Below are positions 35,796 to 43,467 of a stretch of 64,000 nucleotides of DNA, piece by piece. Position 1 is the first letter of the stretch; the number at the start of each line of letters is the position of its first letter. Both the position numbers and the translations under genes were made by a program. The DNA comes from ATM1 sp003577165 (GTDB lineage: Bacteria; Armatimonadota; Fimbriimonadia; Fimbriimonadales; ATM1), in assembly GCA_030263715.1 (NCBI GenBank), contig SZPM01000001.1, positions 179,370 to 243,369 on the forward strand, in the 5' to 3' direction. Below the pieces are notes generated by a model, which was not told the origin of the DNA, searched no databases, and saw only the letters and a list, made by a program, of their open reading frames with translations.

Positions 35796-36828
35796 AATAG
35801 CAAAGGCGTTTTCAGCAGCCGGCGCCGATGTTACGTACTTCGGAAGCCTGCGCGGAATCGAGCGTGACGCATGCGAGAAGGCGAATGTGCGCTTCTTCGG
35901 TCTCCAATCCGCGCCGCTGGGCAAGCCCTGGACTCCGTCGGGATTGGCAGGATACTTTCGCCTCGCTCAAAGCATCGCAAAAGCCCGGCGTGCGTTCGCA
36001 TCGAATAAGCCGGACTGCGTGTTTTCGACCGGGGGCTACGCTGCTGGTCCCTCGCTGCAGGCGGCTCGCTCGCTCGGCATTCCGGTCGTGCTCCATGAGC
36101 AGAACGCGATTCCCGGAAGAACTCACCGAATCGCTGCGAAATTCGCGGAACGAATTTGCGGTGTCTTCGAAGAAACGGGCGAGCACTTCCCATCGAAGTT
36201 CGTCCGCACAGGAATGCCCATCCGGGAGGAGCTGATCGAAGCATCGAAATCACGGACGGACAATCCAGAATTCCAAACCCTTTGCATCGGCGGCTCGCAG
36301 GGGGCATCGGCCCTGAACGAAGCGGTGCTGAGCCTCGCCCTCAGAGTCGGCGAACAGTACCGGTGGTTGCATGTTTCCGGCCCAAAGTTGTACGAGGCGA
36401 CCGCGAAGGCAGCCGAGCGGCTGTCGGCGCAATCCGGCTACCGGGTCGTCCCGTTCCTCGATGCACCGGCCATGGCGAGCGCACTCTCCGCCTCGGTTCT
36501 TGCGATCGCCCGCGCCGGCGCGGGCGTGGTCTCGGAACTGGCCCTGTTCGGAATCCCCGCCATATTCGTGCCCTATCCTCTCGCCCACGCCGACCACCAA
36601 ACGCACAACGCAGCGGCGATCGTGAAGATCGGAGGAGCGTCGCTCATCGCGCAAAGCGACGTCACACCCGAACGCCTCGAAACGGAGTGGACGGCATGGG
36701 CGCGCGACGAAGGGCGTAGAATGACTGCTGCCTCCTCTCTGCGCAATTGGTCGATCCCCGACGCAACGGAGAGAGTCAGGCGGATTATCGAGGAAGTCGC
36801 AAGTGCGTCTGGAGTCAGAAGTCGCTGA
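35740..36828 (+). CDS. murG: UDP-GlcNAc:lipid I GlcNAc transferase
   Basis: A 362-residue GT28 glycosyltransferase making lipid II at the inner membrane. The N-terminal TGGGTGGHVYPALEIA loop, HEQNAIPGRTHR, and the C-terminal CIGGSQGASALN and GAGVVSELALFGIPAIFVPYPLAHADHQTHNA (UDP-GlcNAc site) are diagnostic. ATG 35740 was chosen over 35734 because GGGAGG is 6 bases before it and would abut the earlier ATG. It overlaps ftsW and the murC-ddl fusion. Confidence 0.96.
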   Translation: MRLIVTGGGTGGHVYPALEIAKAFSAAGADVTYFGSLRGIERDACEKANVRFFGLQSAPLGKPWTPSGLAGYFRLAQSIAKARRAFASNKPDCVFSTGGYAAGPSLQAARSLGIPVVLHEQNAIPGRTHRIAAKFAERICGVFEETGEHFPSKFVRTGMPIREELIEASKSRTDNPEFQTLCIGGSQGASALNEAVLSLALRVGEQYRWLHVSGPKLYEATAKAAERLSAQSGYRVVPFLDAPAMASALSASVLAIARAGAGVVSELALFGIPAIFVPYPLAHADHQTHNAAAIVKIGGASLIAQSDVTPERLETEWTAWARDEGRRMTAASSLRNWSIPDATERVRRIIEEVASASGVRSR

Positions 36829-39115
36829 TTGGTTCCCGCAGACTCAGCCCTTTCCCAAACAGGGCAGGGTTCACTTCGTCGGAATCGGCGGCGCCGGCAT
36901 GAGCAGCCTTGCGCGAATCCTATTGCGTCGCGGATTTGAAGTTTCAGGCTCCGATCTGGCCGCTTCAAAGGTGTTGAACGACCTGAGCGAAATGGGTGCG
37001 TACGTGCAAGTCGGTCATTCGGAATCCGCGGTCGATGGCGCATCCGCCGTGGTAGTAAGCGACGCGGTCCCGTTGGATCACAATCCAGAGACGGTCTCTG
37101 CACGCAGCCGGGACATCCCGATGTTCCGCCGCTCTCAAGCCCTGCGTTGGGTCCTGCAAGGATTCGACGTGCTGGCGGTGACGGGAAGCCACGGAAAGAG
37201 CACCACGACCGCCATCCTTAGCCAAGTTCTCATTGAGGCCGGACTCGATCCGCTGTGCATCGTCGGAGCCGACGTCCAGGGGTTTGAAGGCAACGTTCGC
37301 TTCGGCTCCGGGAGGTACGCCGTCGTCGAAGCATGCGAAGCGTACGACGGTTTCCACGACATCGAGCCCCACTACGTCGTCATCACGAATCTGGAACCGG
37401 AGCACCTGGATCACCATAAGACCTGGGAGAACTTGAAGAAGAGCGTCGGCCGATTCGCGACATCCGCCCAAGGAACGCCGAAGTTCACCTATTGCGCGAA
37501 CGACCCGGGATGTCGTGAACTGGCCGACGAGACGCCAGGCGGCGTTCCGTACGGCCTCGACATTCCAGGATCCCCCTTCTCGTACGCGAACGGCTGTCTC
37601 ATTGTGGACGGCGCGCCCCGTCGCCTGAAGCTGATCGGAAGGCACAACGCCGAAAACGCGGTCGCGGCGTTGCGAGTCGCGGAGTGGATCGGCATCGAAC
37701 CGAACGTCGCGCTGAACGCCGTGCTCAACGCGGTCGGCTGTCGGCGAAGACTCGAGCGAATCGCGGAAGTCGACGAGGTTCGCATCTACGACGACTATGC
37801 GCACCACCCTGCCGAAATTCGAGCGTCACTCGCCGGTCTGAGGGAAGCCGAGTCGGGAGCGCTGACGATCGTGTACCAACCTCACCTCTACACACGCACA
37901 AGGGACTTCTTGGACGAGTTCGCTCACGCCCTGTCTGCCGCGGATCGCGTCGTCCTAACGGACATCTATCCGGCGCGTGAAAGTCCGATACCGGGCGTTT
38001 CCTCCGCGGTAATAGCAGAACGACTCGAACAGTTGGGATGCGACACTCATTACGTCTCTTCGCGATTCTTGTTACCGCGATTCGTTGCGGATCTTGCGCG
38101 GCCGGGCGATGTAATCGTCGGAATGGGCGCGGGCAACATCGACGCCTTCGCGCCAGACCTGGTCGAAGAGATACATCGAAAAGGTGAGAGATTGCGTGTC
38201 GGAGTCTTTGGCGGGGGAGAATCAGCGGAAAGGGAAGTGTCCCTGCTGAGCGCAGCGAATGTCTCCGAGGCCCTCCGCCGCCGTGGATACCAAGTTGCGG
38301 AGTTCGACCCCACGGAACTTCTGCTCGACGATCGGACGACCGGTCCGCTCGTCGGCCTCGACCGTCCTGACATCGTCTTCATCGCCCTGCACGGAACGGG
38401 CGGTGAGGACGGAAACGTCCAGGGCCTATTGGAGACGCTCCACCTCCCTTACACAGGTGCGGGCGTAGCCGCAAGCGCGCTGGCGATGGACAAGCAGGCG
38501 ACGAAGCGCATTCTCGCCGCCGCCGGCATCCCAGTTCCGGAGGGCGTGCTCCTTCGGCGCGGAAATCCGATCCCGGACTTCCCCCTCCCCTGCGTCGTGA
38601 AGCCGAACGCGCAGGGCTCCACGGTGGGTCTCGGGTTCGCCTCCTCCGCTGGCGAACTGGCGGCCGCAGTCGAGGTCGCATTCCGATATGACCATGCTGT
38701 TTTGATCGAGCAGTTGATCGAGGGCATCGAGATCTCTGTCCCTGTGCTCGGAGACCAAGCGCTCCCAGCCGTCGAGATCCGCCCGCGTGATGGCAAGTAC
38801 GATTTCGTGAGTAAATACACGCCCGGGGCAACGGAGGAAATCGCGCCAGCGCGAATCTCTCGACAGATGTCGGACGCAGCAGCAGAGTTGGCGATTCGCT
38901 GTCACAACACACTCGGCTGCCTCGACGTGAGCCGGACGGACATGATCGTAACGGACGACAGGATCGTGGTCCTCGAAGTCAACACCGTTCCTGGGATGAC
39001 TGCGACGTCGCTCGTTCCTAAGTCTGCAGAAGCGGCCGGCATCTCCTTCGATGATCTCTGCGAACGAATCCTCCTCCTCGCCCTCAAGCGCTATGGCATC
39101 GCGAAGAAAAAGTAA
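36803..39115 (+). CDS. murC/ddl: MurC-Ddl fusion: UDP-MurNAc:L-alanine ligase plus D-Ala-D-Ala ligase
   Basis: One uninterrupted 770-residue frame. Residues 1-460 are MurC: VGIGGAGMS (26-34), P-loop TGSHGKSTT (127-135), YDDYAHHPAEI and HLYTRTRDFLDEFA. From about residue 463 the sequence is a complete D-alanine:D-alanine ligase of about 308 residues: RVGVFGGGESAEREVSLLS, ALHGTGGEDGNVQGLLE, YTGAGVAASALAMDKQATK, and the ATP-grasp end DMIVTDDRIVVLEVNTVPGMT. One protein would therefore catalyse two separate steps of precursor synthesis. MurC-Ddl fusions are known in Chlamydia and a few other phyla. murB, usually between them, is missing. Start is GTG 36803. Confidence 0.95.
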   Translation: MRLESEVADWFPQTQPFPKQGRVHFVGIGGAGMSSLARILLRRGFEVSGSDLAASKVLNDLSEMGAYVQVGHSESAVDGASAVVVSDAVPLDHNPETVSARSRDIPMFRRSQALRWVLQGFDVLAVTGSHGKSTTTAILSQVLIEAGLDPLCIVGADVQGFEGNVRFGSGRYAVVEACEAYDGFHDIEPHYVVITNLEPEHLDHHKTWENLKKSVGRFATSAQGTPKFTYCANDPGCRELADETPGGVPYGLDIPGSPFSYANGCLIVDGAPRRLKLIGRHNAENAVAALRVAEWIGIEPNVALNAVLNAVGCRRRLERIAEVDEVRIYDDYAHHPAEIRASLAGLREAESGALTIVYQPHLYTRTRDFLDEFAHALSAADRVVLTDIYPARESPIPGVSSAVIAERLEQLGCDTHYVSSRFLLPRFVADLARPGDVIVGMGAGNIDAFAPDLVEEIHRKGERLRVGVFGGGESAEREVSLLSAANVSEALRRRGYQVAEFDPTELLLDDRTTGPLVGLDRPDIVFIALHGTGGEDGNVQGLLETLHLPYTGAGVAASALAMDKQATKRILAAAGIPVPEGVLLRRGNPIPDFPLPCVVKPNAQGSTVGLGFASSAGELAAAVEVAFRYDHAVLIEQLIEGIEISVPVLGDQALPAVEIRPRDGKYDFVSKYTPGATEEIAPARISRQMSDAAAELAIRCHNTLGCLDVSRTDMIVTDDRIVVLEVNTVPGMTATSLVPKSAEAAGISFDDLCERILLLALKRYGIAKKK

Positions 39116-39821
39116 GCGGCGTCGTCGCGCTCCAGTGCCGTGGGGAGTTGTTTGGATCATCGCATTCGTCGCCGTGACATCAATCGGTCTCTATACAAGC
39201 CAATTGACACGCATTACCTCGGTTCGTGTGCTGGCGGCGCCCTATGGCGACAAGCAGAGGCTCTTGAACATTTTGAAGAAGCTCGAACCGCTTCCCGCCC
39301 TTCAAGTCGATTCCACGAGCGTCCAGAGATCGATTGAGTCAAAGCGTTTCGTGCGTGATTCGCAATTCACTCGCAATGTGTTCGGTCGAGCTGTGCTCAA
39401 AGTTGAATATCGCAAGCCCGTTGCGTGGATTCGCGGAACGACAGGTTGGTTCGTCGACGAAGAAGGCGTCGTGTTTCCATCACGAGGAGAGAAATCGCCT
39501 CCGATTGGCGTCGACAAGTCCGTGCTTCCGCGCTCGCCACTTGTGACCCTGGGGGGGCCGGGCCTCCTCCAGGACGCTGCCCTGCTGGCGAAGGCGGTAC
39601 AAGAAAGCGGCCTAAACCTACACGGAGTGATCTGGATCGACGAGAGGGTCCGGTTGTGCTTAAATAGCAGTTTGGGCGCTAAGGTGACATTTGGCTCCGG
39701 GAAGGACCTCGATTTGAAGCTCAAGGCTCTTAGGCAGGCATTGGCGAGCGAGCCCTCACTCCTCGAAAGTGCGAAGGAAGTCAATCTCGTCGTCCCCGAT
39801 GCGCCTGCTGTAACGAGGTAA
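39093..39821 (+). CDS. ftsQ: Cell division protein FtsQ/DivIB-like
   Basis: A 242-residue bitopic protein: very basic N-terminus (MASRRKSKRRRRAP), one membrane helix (about 16-34), a POTRA-like domain (TSVRVLAAPYGDKQRLLNILKKL) and the DivIB/FtsQ beta domain (FGRAVLKVEYRKPVAWIRGTTGWFVDEEGVVFP). It links early and late divisome proteins. ATG 39093 lies inside the 3' end of murC-ddl (23-base overlap); the longer open frame upstream is a shadow. Order after murC-ddl fits. Confidence 0.9.
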   Translation: MASRRKSKRRRRAPVPWGVVWIIAFVAVTSIGLYTSQLTRITSVRVLAAPYGDKQRLLNILKKLEPLPALQVDSTSVQRSIESKRFVRDSQFTRNVFGRAVLKVEYRKPVAWIRGTTGWFVDEEGVVFPSRGEKSPPIGVDKSVLPRSPLVTLGGPGLLQDAALLAKAVQESGLNLHGVIWIDERVRLCLNSSLGAKVTFGSGKDLDLKLKALRQALASEPSLLESAKEVNLVVPDAPAVTR

Positions 39822-39824
39822 ACG

Positions 39825-40568
39825 ATGTCGAAGGTTTTGTCGCGGTCTGCGCCAACGTGGCTGTTACCGGTCACGACGGTTTGTCTCGTCACTGGATTCC
39901 TCGTTGTAAGCGCGTGGAATCAAACGCCGGTGCCGAACGCTGCTTCACGATTGCAAGACCGTTTGGGTGTGCAATCCGGCGCGCCCGGAGTCGGCGAGTC
40001 CATCGGAGAGAAGGCGAACGAGATCGCAAAACTCCGTGAGGAGATTACTAAACTCGAGAACGCGGTCGCAACTCAGTCGCGACAAGCGAACGTCCTCAAC
40101 GACAATCTCCAATCGGTCAAAGAGTTCGCTGGGCTTACGGAAGTCGAAGGTCCGGGAATCGAGATCGTGATGAAAGACAGCGAAAGAGCCTCCGACGATG
40201 ACTTCATCGGATCGGCGTACGTGATCCACGATCGCGATGTCATCAACGTCGTTAACGAACTTTGGATGAGTGGCGCTGAAGCGGTTTCCGTGAATGGGCA
40301 CCGTGTGTCGGTGCGTACCTCATACCGGTGCGAGGGACCTGTCATCTACGTCGGGAGAAATCCGATCTCCTCTCCTGTCGTCATCCAAGCAATCGGTTCG
40401 CCCGAAACGCTGTTCGGCGCCCTTACGATGCGCGGAAGATATTTGGACGACATCCGCCAAGTCGACCCGGCGATGGTGGACGTGCGTAAGAAGGAGCGAT
40501 TGGTCCTACCCGCCTACACGGGATCCACTGAAGTCAAGTATGCGAAGTCAGGAAAGAAGCCTCAATGA
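39825..40568 (+). CDS. DUF881 family membrane-anchored protein (YlxW/YlxX-like)
   Basis: A 247-residue protein with one N-terminal membrane helix (about 12-29), a coiled coil (ANEIAKLREEITKLENAVATQSRQ) and the DUF881 domain (GLTEVEGPGIEIVMKDS, LWMSGAEAVSVNGHRV, ISSPVVIQAIGSPETL). In Bacillus, ylxW and ylxX occupy the same slot between divIB and sbp. Function is poorly known. It overlaps sbp by 4 bases (ATGA). Confidence 0.92.
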   Translation: MSKVLSRSAPTWLLPVTTVCLVTGFLVVSAWNQTPVPNAASRLQDRLGVQSGAPGVGESIGEKANEIAKLREEITKLENAVATQSRQANVLNDNLQSVKEFAGLTEVEGPGIEIVMKDSERASDDDFIGSAYVIHDRDVINVVNELWMSGAEAVSVNGHRVSVRTSYRCEGPVIYVGRNPISSPVVIQAIGSPETLFGALTMRGRYLDDIRQVDPAMVDVRKKERLVLPAYTGSTEVKYAKSGKKPQ

Positions 40569-40948
40569 TCCTGATTCCGATCTTGGCGCTGATTCTCGGA
40601 GGCGTGCTCGCTATGGCCAACCGCGACGTGGCGGAGAGCATCCCCCGAGAGTACATCGGCGTCGCCGTCCTGGCCGGGGTGGACACAGTCTTCGGAGGAA
40701 TCCGCTCCTCCCTCGAGGGCCGCTTTCAGAACGACCTGTTCCTCACAGGCTTCCTCTTCAATACGGTCCTTGCCGTGGGACTCGTCGCTCTCGGATTCCG
40801 GCTGGGAATCGCAGAGTTTTACATAGCCGCCGTCGTCACATTCGGCGGGCGCCTGTTCCTCAACGCATCCATCATTCGCCGCCAATACCTCACTCGCGTT
40901 ATGGACATCCGCGGGCAGAGGCGCAAGGAGAGTGACCGACAAGCATGA
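40565..40948 (+). CDS. sbp: Small basic protein Sbp (DUF1290)
   Basis: A 127-residue protein with three hydrophobic helices. PREYIGVAVLAGVDTVFGGIRSSLEGRF and FNTVLAVGLVALGFRLGIAEFYIAAVVTFGGRLF match the DUF1290 family that sits between ylxX and ftsA in Bacillus and in actinobacterial dcw clusters. It may act in septum assembly; role unproven. ATGA overlaps on both sides (DUF881 gene and ftsA). Confidence 0.93.
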   Translation: MILIPILALILGGVLAMANRDVAESIPREYIGVAVLAGVDTVFGGIRSSLEGRFQNDLFLTGFLFNTVLAVGLVALGFRLGIAEFYIAAVVTFGGRLFLNASIIRRQYLTRVMDIRGQRRKESDRQA

Positions 40949-42174
40949 GCATCTTAGCCATCGACCTCGGCTCATCCAAAACCCTCGTCGTACTCGCCGA
41001 GCCTGAAACGGGCGCAGGAGCGAAAGTCATGGCCATCGGTGAAGCGCCGAGCTCCGGAGTGCGCCGCGGCCTCGTCGCCGATATCGAACAAGCCGCCGCC
41101 TCGATCACCGCCGCGCTGCGAAAGGCAAAGCAAATGGCCGAGGGCCTCGATGGGGAAGTGCTGCTCTCCGTTTCCGGCGAACACATACAGGGACATTCCA
41201 GCAAAGGGATCGTTCCGATCGTCCCGACGGGTCGCACGATCACGCGCGACGATGTGAAGCGCGTCGTGAACCACAGCAAACAGATCGCCCTGCCCGCGGA
41301 TCGAACGCTCATTCACGCGATCGCGAAGTCCTTCCGGGTGGACGGACAGGACGGCGTCACGCGGCCACAAGGCATGAGCGGCGAACGACTCGAAGTCTCG
41401 ACACACCTTGTGACCGGACAAACGACGCACATCCACAACATGGAGCGCGCGTTCCAGAGGGCGAATCTGGACATCGAAGACCTGTGCGTCTCGGCGCTCG
41501 CCAGCGGACTCGCCATCGTCTCGGAAGACGAGAAGAGATCCGGAGTAGCGGTGATCGACATCGGGGCAGGGGTCACCGACGTAGGCGTCTTCGTGGACGG
41601 CGCGATCGCTTACACTTGCGTCCTGCCCGTGGGCGGGCATCACGTTTCGAGCGACATTTCACAACTGCTGAAGACCACGTTAGACGAAGCCGAGAGCCTC
41701 AAGGTGGACCACGGCTCGGTGCTTCCGGAGACGATCTCGGAAGACGAGACGGTCGTCGTGAAGCAGGTCGGCACGATCGGCGCGCGGGGTTTCTCGAAGA
41801 GAATCCTCTCCGAGATCATACGGGCGCGCGCGAACGAAGTCCTTCGGCTCGCCAAACTGCGAATTGAAGAGGCAGGCCTCCTCGGGCGCATCTTGAGCGG
41901 CGTGCTCTTGACGGGCGGCGGTGCGAAACTCAAGGGCCTCCCCGCTCTTGCCTCCGAGGCCTTCGACGGCGCGGAGGCGCGGCTCGCTTCGCCGACTCCG
42001 CTCGGACTCCTCGGCGACATGCTCAACGGCCCGGAGCATTCCACTGCGGTCGGACTCGTCCGCTACGCAATCCAACTTCACGATCAGCAAGTCCAAGCCC
42101 CGCAAACCGGCGACGGCAAAGGAATCTTCGACAAGTTACGTACACTCCTGGGGACATCCCGTTCCCAACACTAA
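40945..42174 (+). CDS. ftsA: Cell division actin-like protein FtsA
   Basis: A 409-residue actin-fold ATPase that tethers FtsZ to the membrane. AIDLGSSKT is the phosphate-1 motif, SVSGEHIQGHSSKG belongs to the 1C domain, AVIDIGAGVTDVGVF is phosphate-2 and GVLLTGGGAKLKGL the adenosine motif. The last residues (GIFDKLRTLLG) form a plausible amphipathic membrane-targeting helix. It is 15 bases before ftsZ, the standard order. Confidence 0.95.
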   Translation: MSILAIDLGSSKTLVVLAEPETGAGAKVMAIGEAPSSGVRRGLVADIEQAAASITAALRKAKQMAEGLDGEVLLSVSGEHIQGHSSKGIVPIVPTGRTITRDDVKRVVNHSKQIALPADRTLIHAIAKSFRVDGQDGVTRPQGMSGERLEVSTHLVTGQTTHIHNMERAFQRANLDIEDLCVSALASGLAIVSEDEKRSGVAVIDIGAGVTDVGVFVDGAIAYTCVLPVGGHHVSSDISQLLKTTLDEAESLKVDHGSVLPETISEDETVVVKQVGTIGARGFSKRILSEIIRARANEVLRLAKLRIEEAGLLGRILSGVLLTGGGAKLKGLPALASEAFDGAEARLASPTPLGLLGDMLNGPEHSTAVGLVRYAIQLHDQQVQAPQTGDGKGIFDKLRTLLGTSRSQH

Positions 42175-42189
42175 CACGAGAGGGACTCA

Positions 42190-43449
42190 ATGAGAACAAC
42201 GCATACAAGTACGACGCCGCAGGCCGTGATCAAGGTCATCGGCGTGGGGGGCGGCGGAAGCAACGCCGTGGATCGGATGATCGAAGCCGACATTCTGGGT
42301 GTCGACTTCATCGCGATGAACACGGACATGCAGGTGCTGGATCTGTCCAAAGCGCCGAACAAAGTCCAAATCGGGGCCAACCTCACGAGAGGACTGGGCG
42401 CCGGCGGCGATCCCGGGACCGGCAGCAACGCAGCCGAAGAGAGCCGAAATCAGATTCGAGAGCTGCTCTCCGGCGCGGACATGGTGTTCATCACGGCCGG
42501 AATGGGAGGCGGAACGGGCACCGGAGCGGCACCCATCGTCGCGCAGCTTTCGAAGGAACTGGGCGCGCTCACCATCGCTGTCGTCACTCGTCCATTCACC
42601 TGGGAAGGAGCGAGGCGCAGGCGCATCGCCGACGAGGGGATTTCGAAACTGACGGACATGGTGGACACCATCATCACCATCCCGAACGACCGCTTGCTCG
42701 AACAGGTCGACAAGTCTGCGACTCTTATCGAATCATTCCGATGCGCCGATGACGTCCTCCGACAGGGCGTCCAGGCGATCTCGGAAATCATCACGATCCC
42801 TGGTCAGATCAACGTGGACTTCGCCGACGTTCGAGCGATCATGTCCGGCGCCGGTCCCGCATTGATGGGCATAGGGTACGGATCCGACCAGCACCGGGCG
42901 CATCAAGCCGCGCAGAACGCTGTGTCCAACCCGCTACTCGAAACCACCATCGAGGGAGCGAGCAGGCTTCTGGTCAACATCACGGCCTCCGAGAGCATCA
43001 CGCTTGCGGAAGCGAACGAGGCCATGCGGTACATCCAAGAACTCACCGCGAGCGACGATGCGAACATCATCTTCGGAACGGTTCTCGACAACCGACTCAA
43101 GGACGAAGTCCGAATCACCGTGCTTGCTTCTGGGTTCGACACTCGATCGGCTGCAGGGCGCCGCGCGCAGGAAGCGGCTCTCGGAATGTCCCGGCCGACA
43201 GGCCAGGCGCACAGAACCGCAGCGGTCCCGACGGACGGACGATCACCCGAGCGTGAGGACAGGCCGGGCATGACCTATCCAAGCAATCCGCCGAAGCCCT
43301 CGACGCTCCCCCCCGGAGCGGGGTCGGCAACGGGGATGCCGCGAACCGCCCCTCAATCGGACACCGGGCGACCCGCGGCAGACGACGAGGAGGACGTCCT
43401 GGACATCCCCACCTTCATCCGCGAGTATCGGAAGAGGGAAGACGACTAA
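42190..43449 (+). CDS. ftsZ: Cell division tubulin homologue FtsZ
   Basis: A 419-residue GTPase that forms the Z ring. GVGGGGSNAVDRM, the tubulin signature MGGGTGTGAAP and FADVRAIMSGAGPALMGIG are present. The C-terminal linker is long, Pro/Gly/Asp-rich and ends in DIPTFIREYRKREDD, a recognisable FtsA/ZipA-binding tail. GAGAGGG precedes ATG 42190. It is the last gene of the dcw operon; the next gene is convergent with 18 bases between stops, with no obvious terminator hairpin. Confidence 0.97.
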   Translation: MRTTHTSTTPQAVIKVIGVGGGGSNAVDRMIEADILGVDFIAMNTDMQVLDLSKAPNKVQIGANLTRGLGAGGDPGTGSNAAEESRNQIRELLSGADMVFITAGMGGGTGTGAAPIVAQLSKELGALTIAVVTRPFTWEGARRRRIADEGISKLTDMVDTIITIPNDRLLEQVDKSATLIESFRCADDVLRQGVQAISEIITIPGQINVDFADVRAIMSGAGPALMGIGYGSDQHRAHQAAQNAVSNPLLETTIEGASRLLVNITASESITLAEANEAMRYIQELTASDDANIIFGTVLDNRLKDEVRITVLASGFDTRSAAGRRAQEAALGMSRPTGQAHRTAAVPTDGRSPEREDRPGMTYPSNPPKPSTLPPGAGSATGMPRTAPQSDTGRPAADDEEDVLDIPTFIREYRKREDD

Positions 43450-43467
43450 TCGAAGATACGCTGCTGC

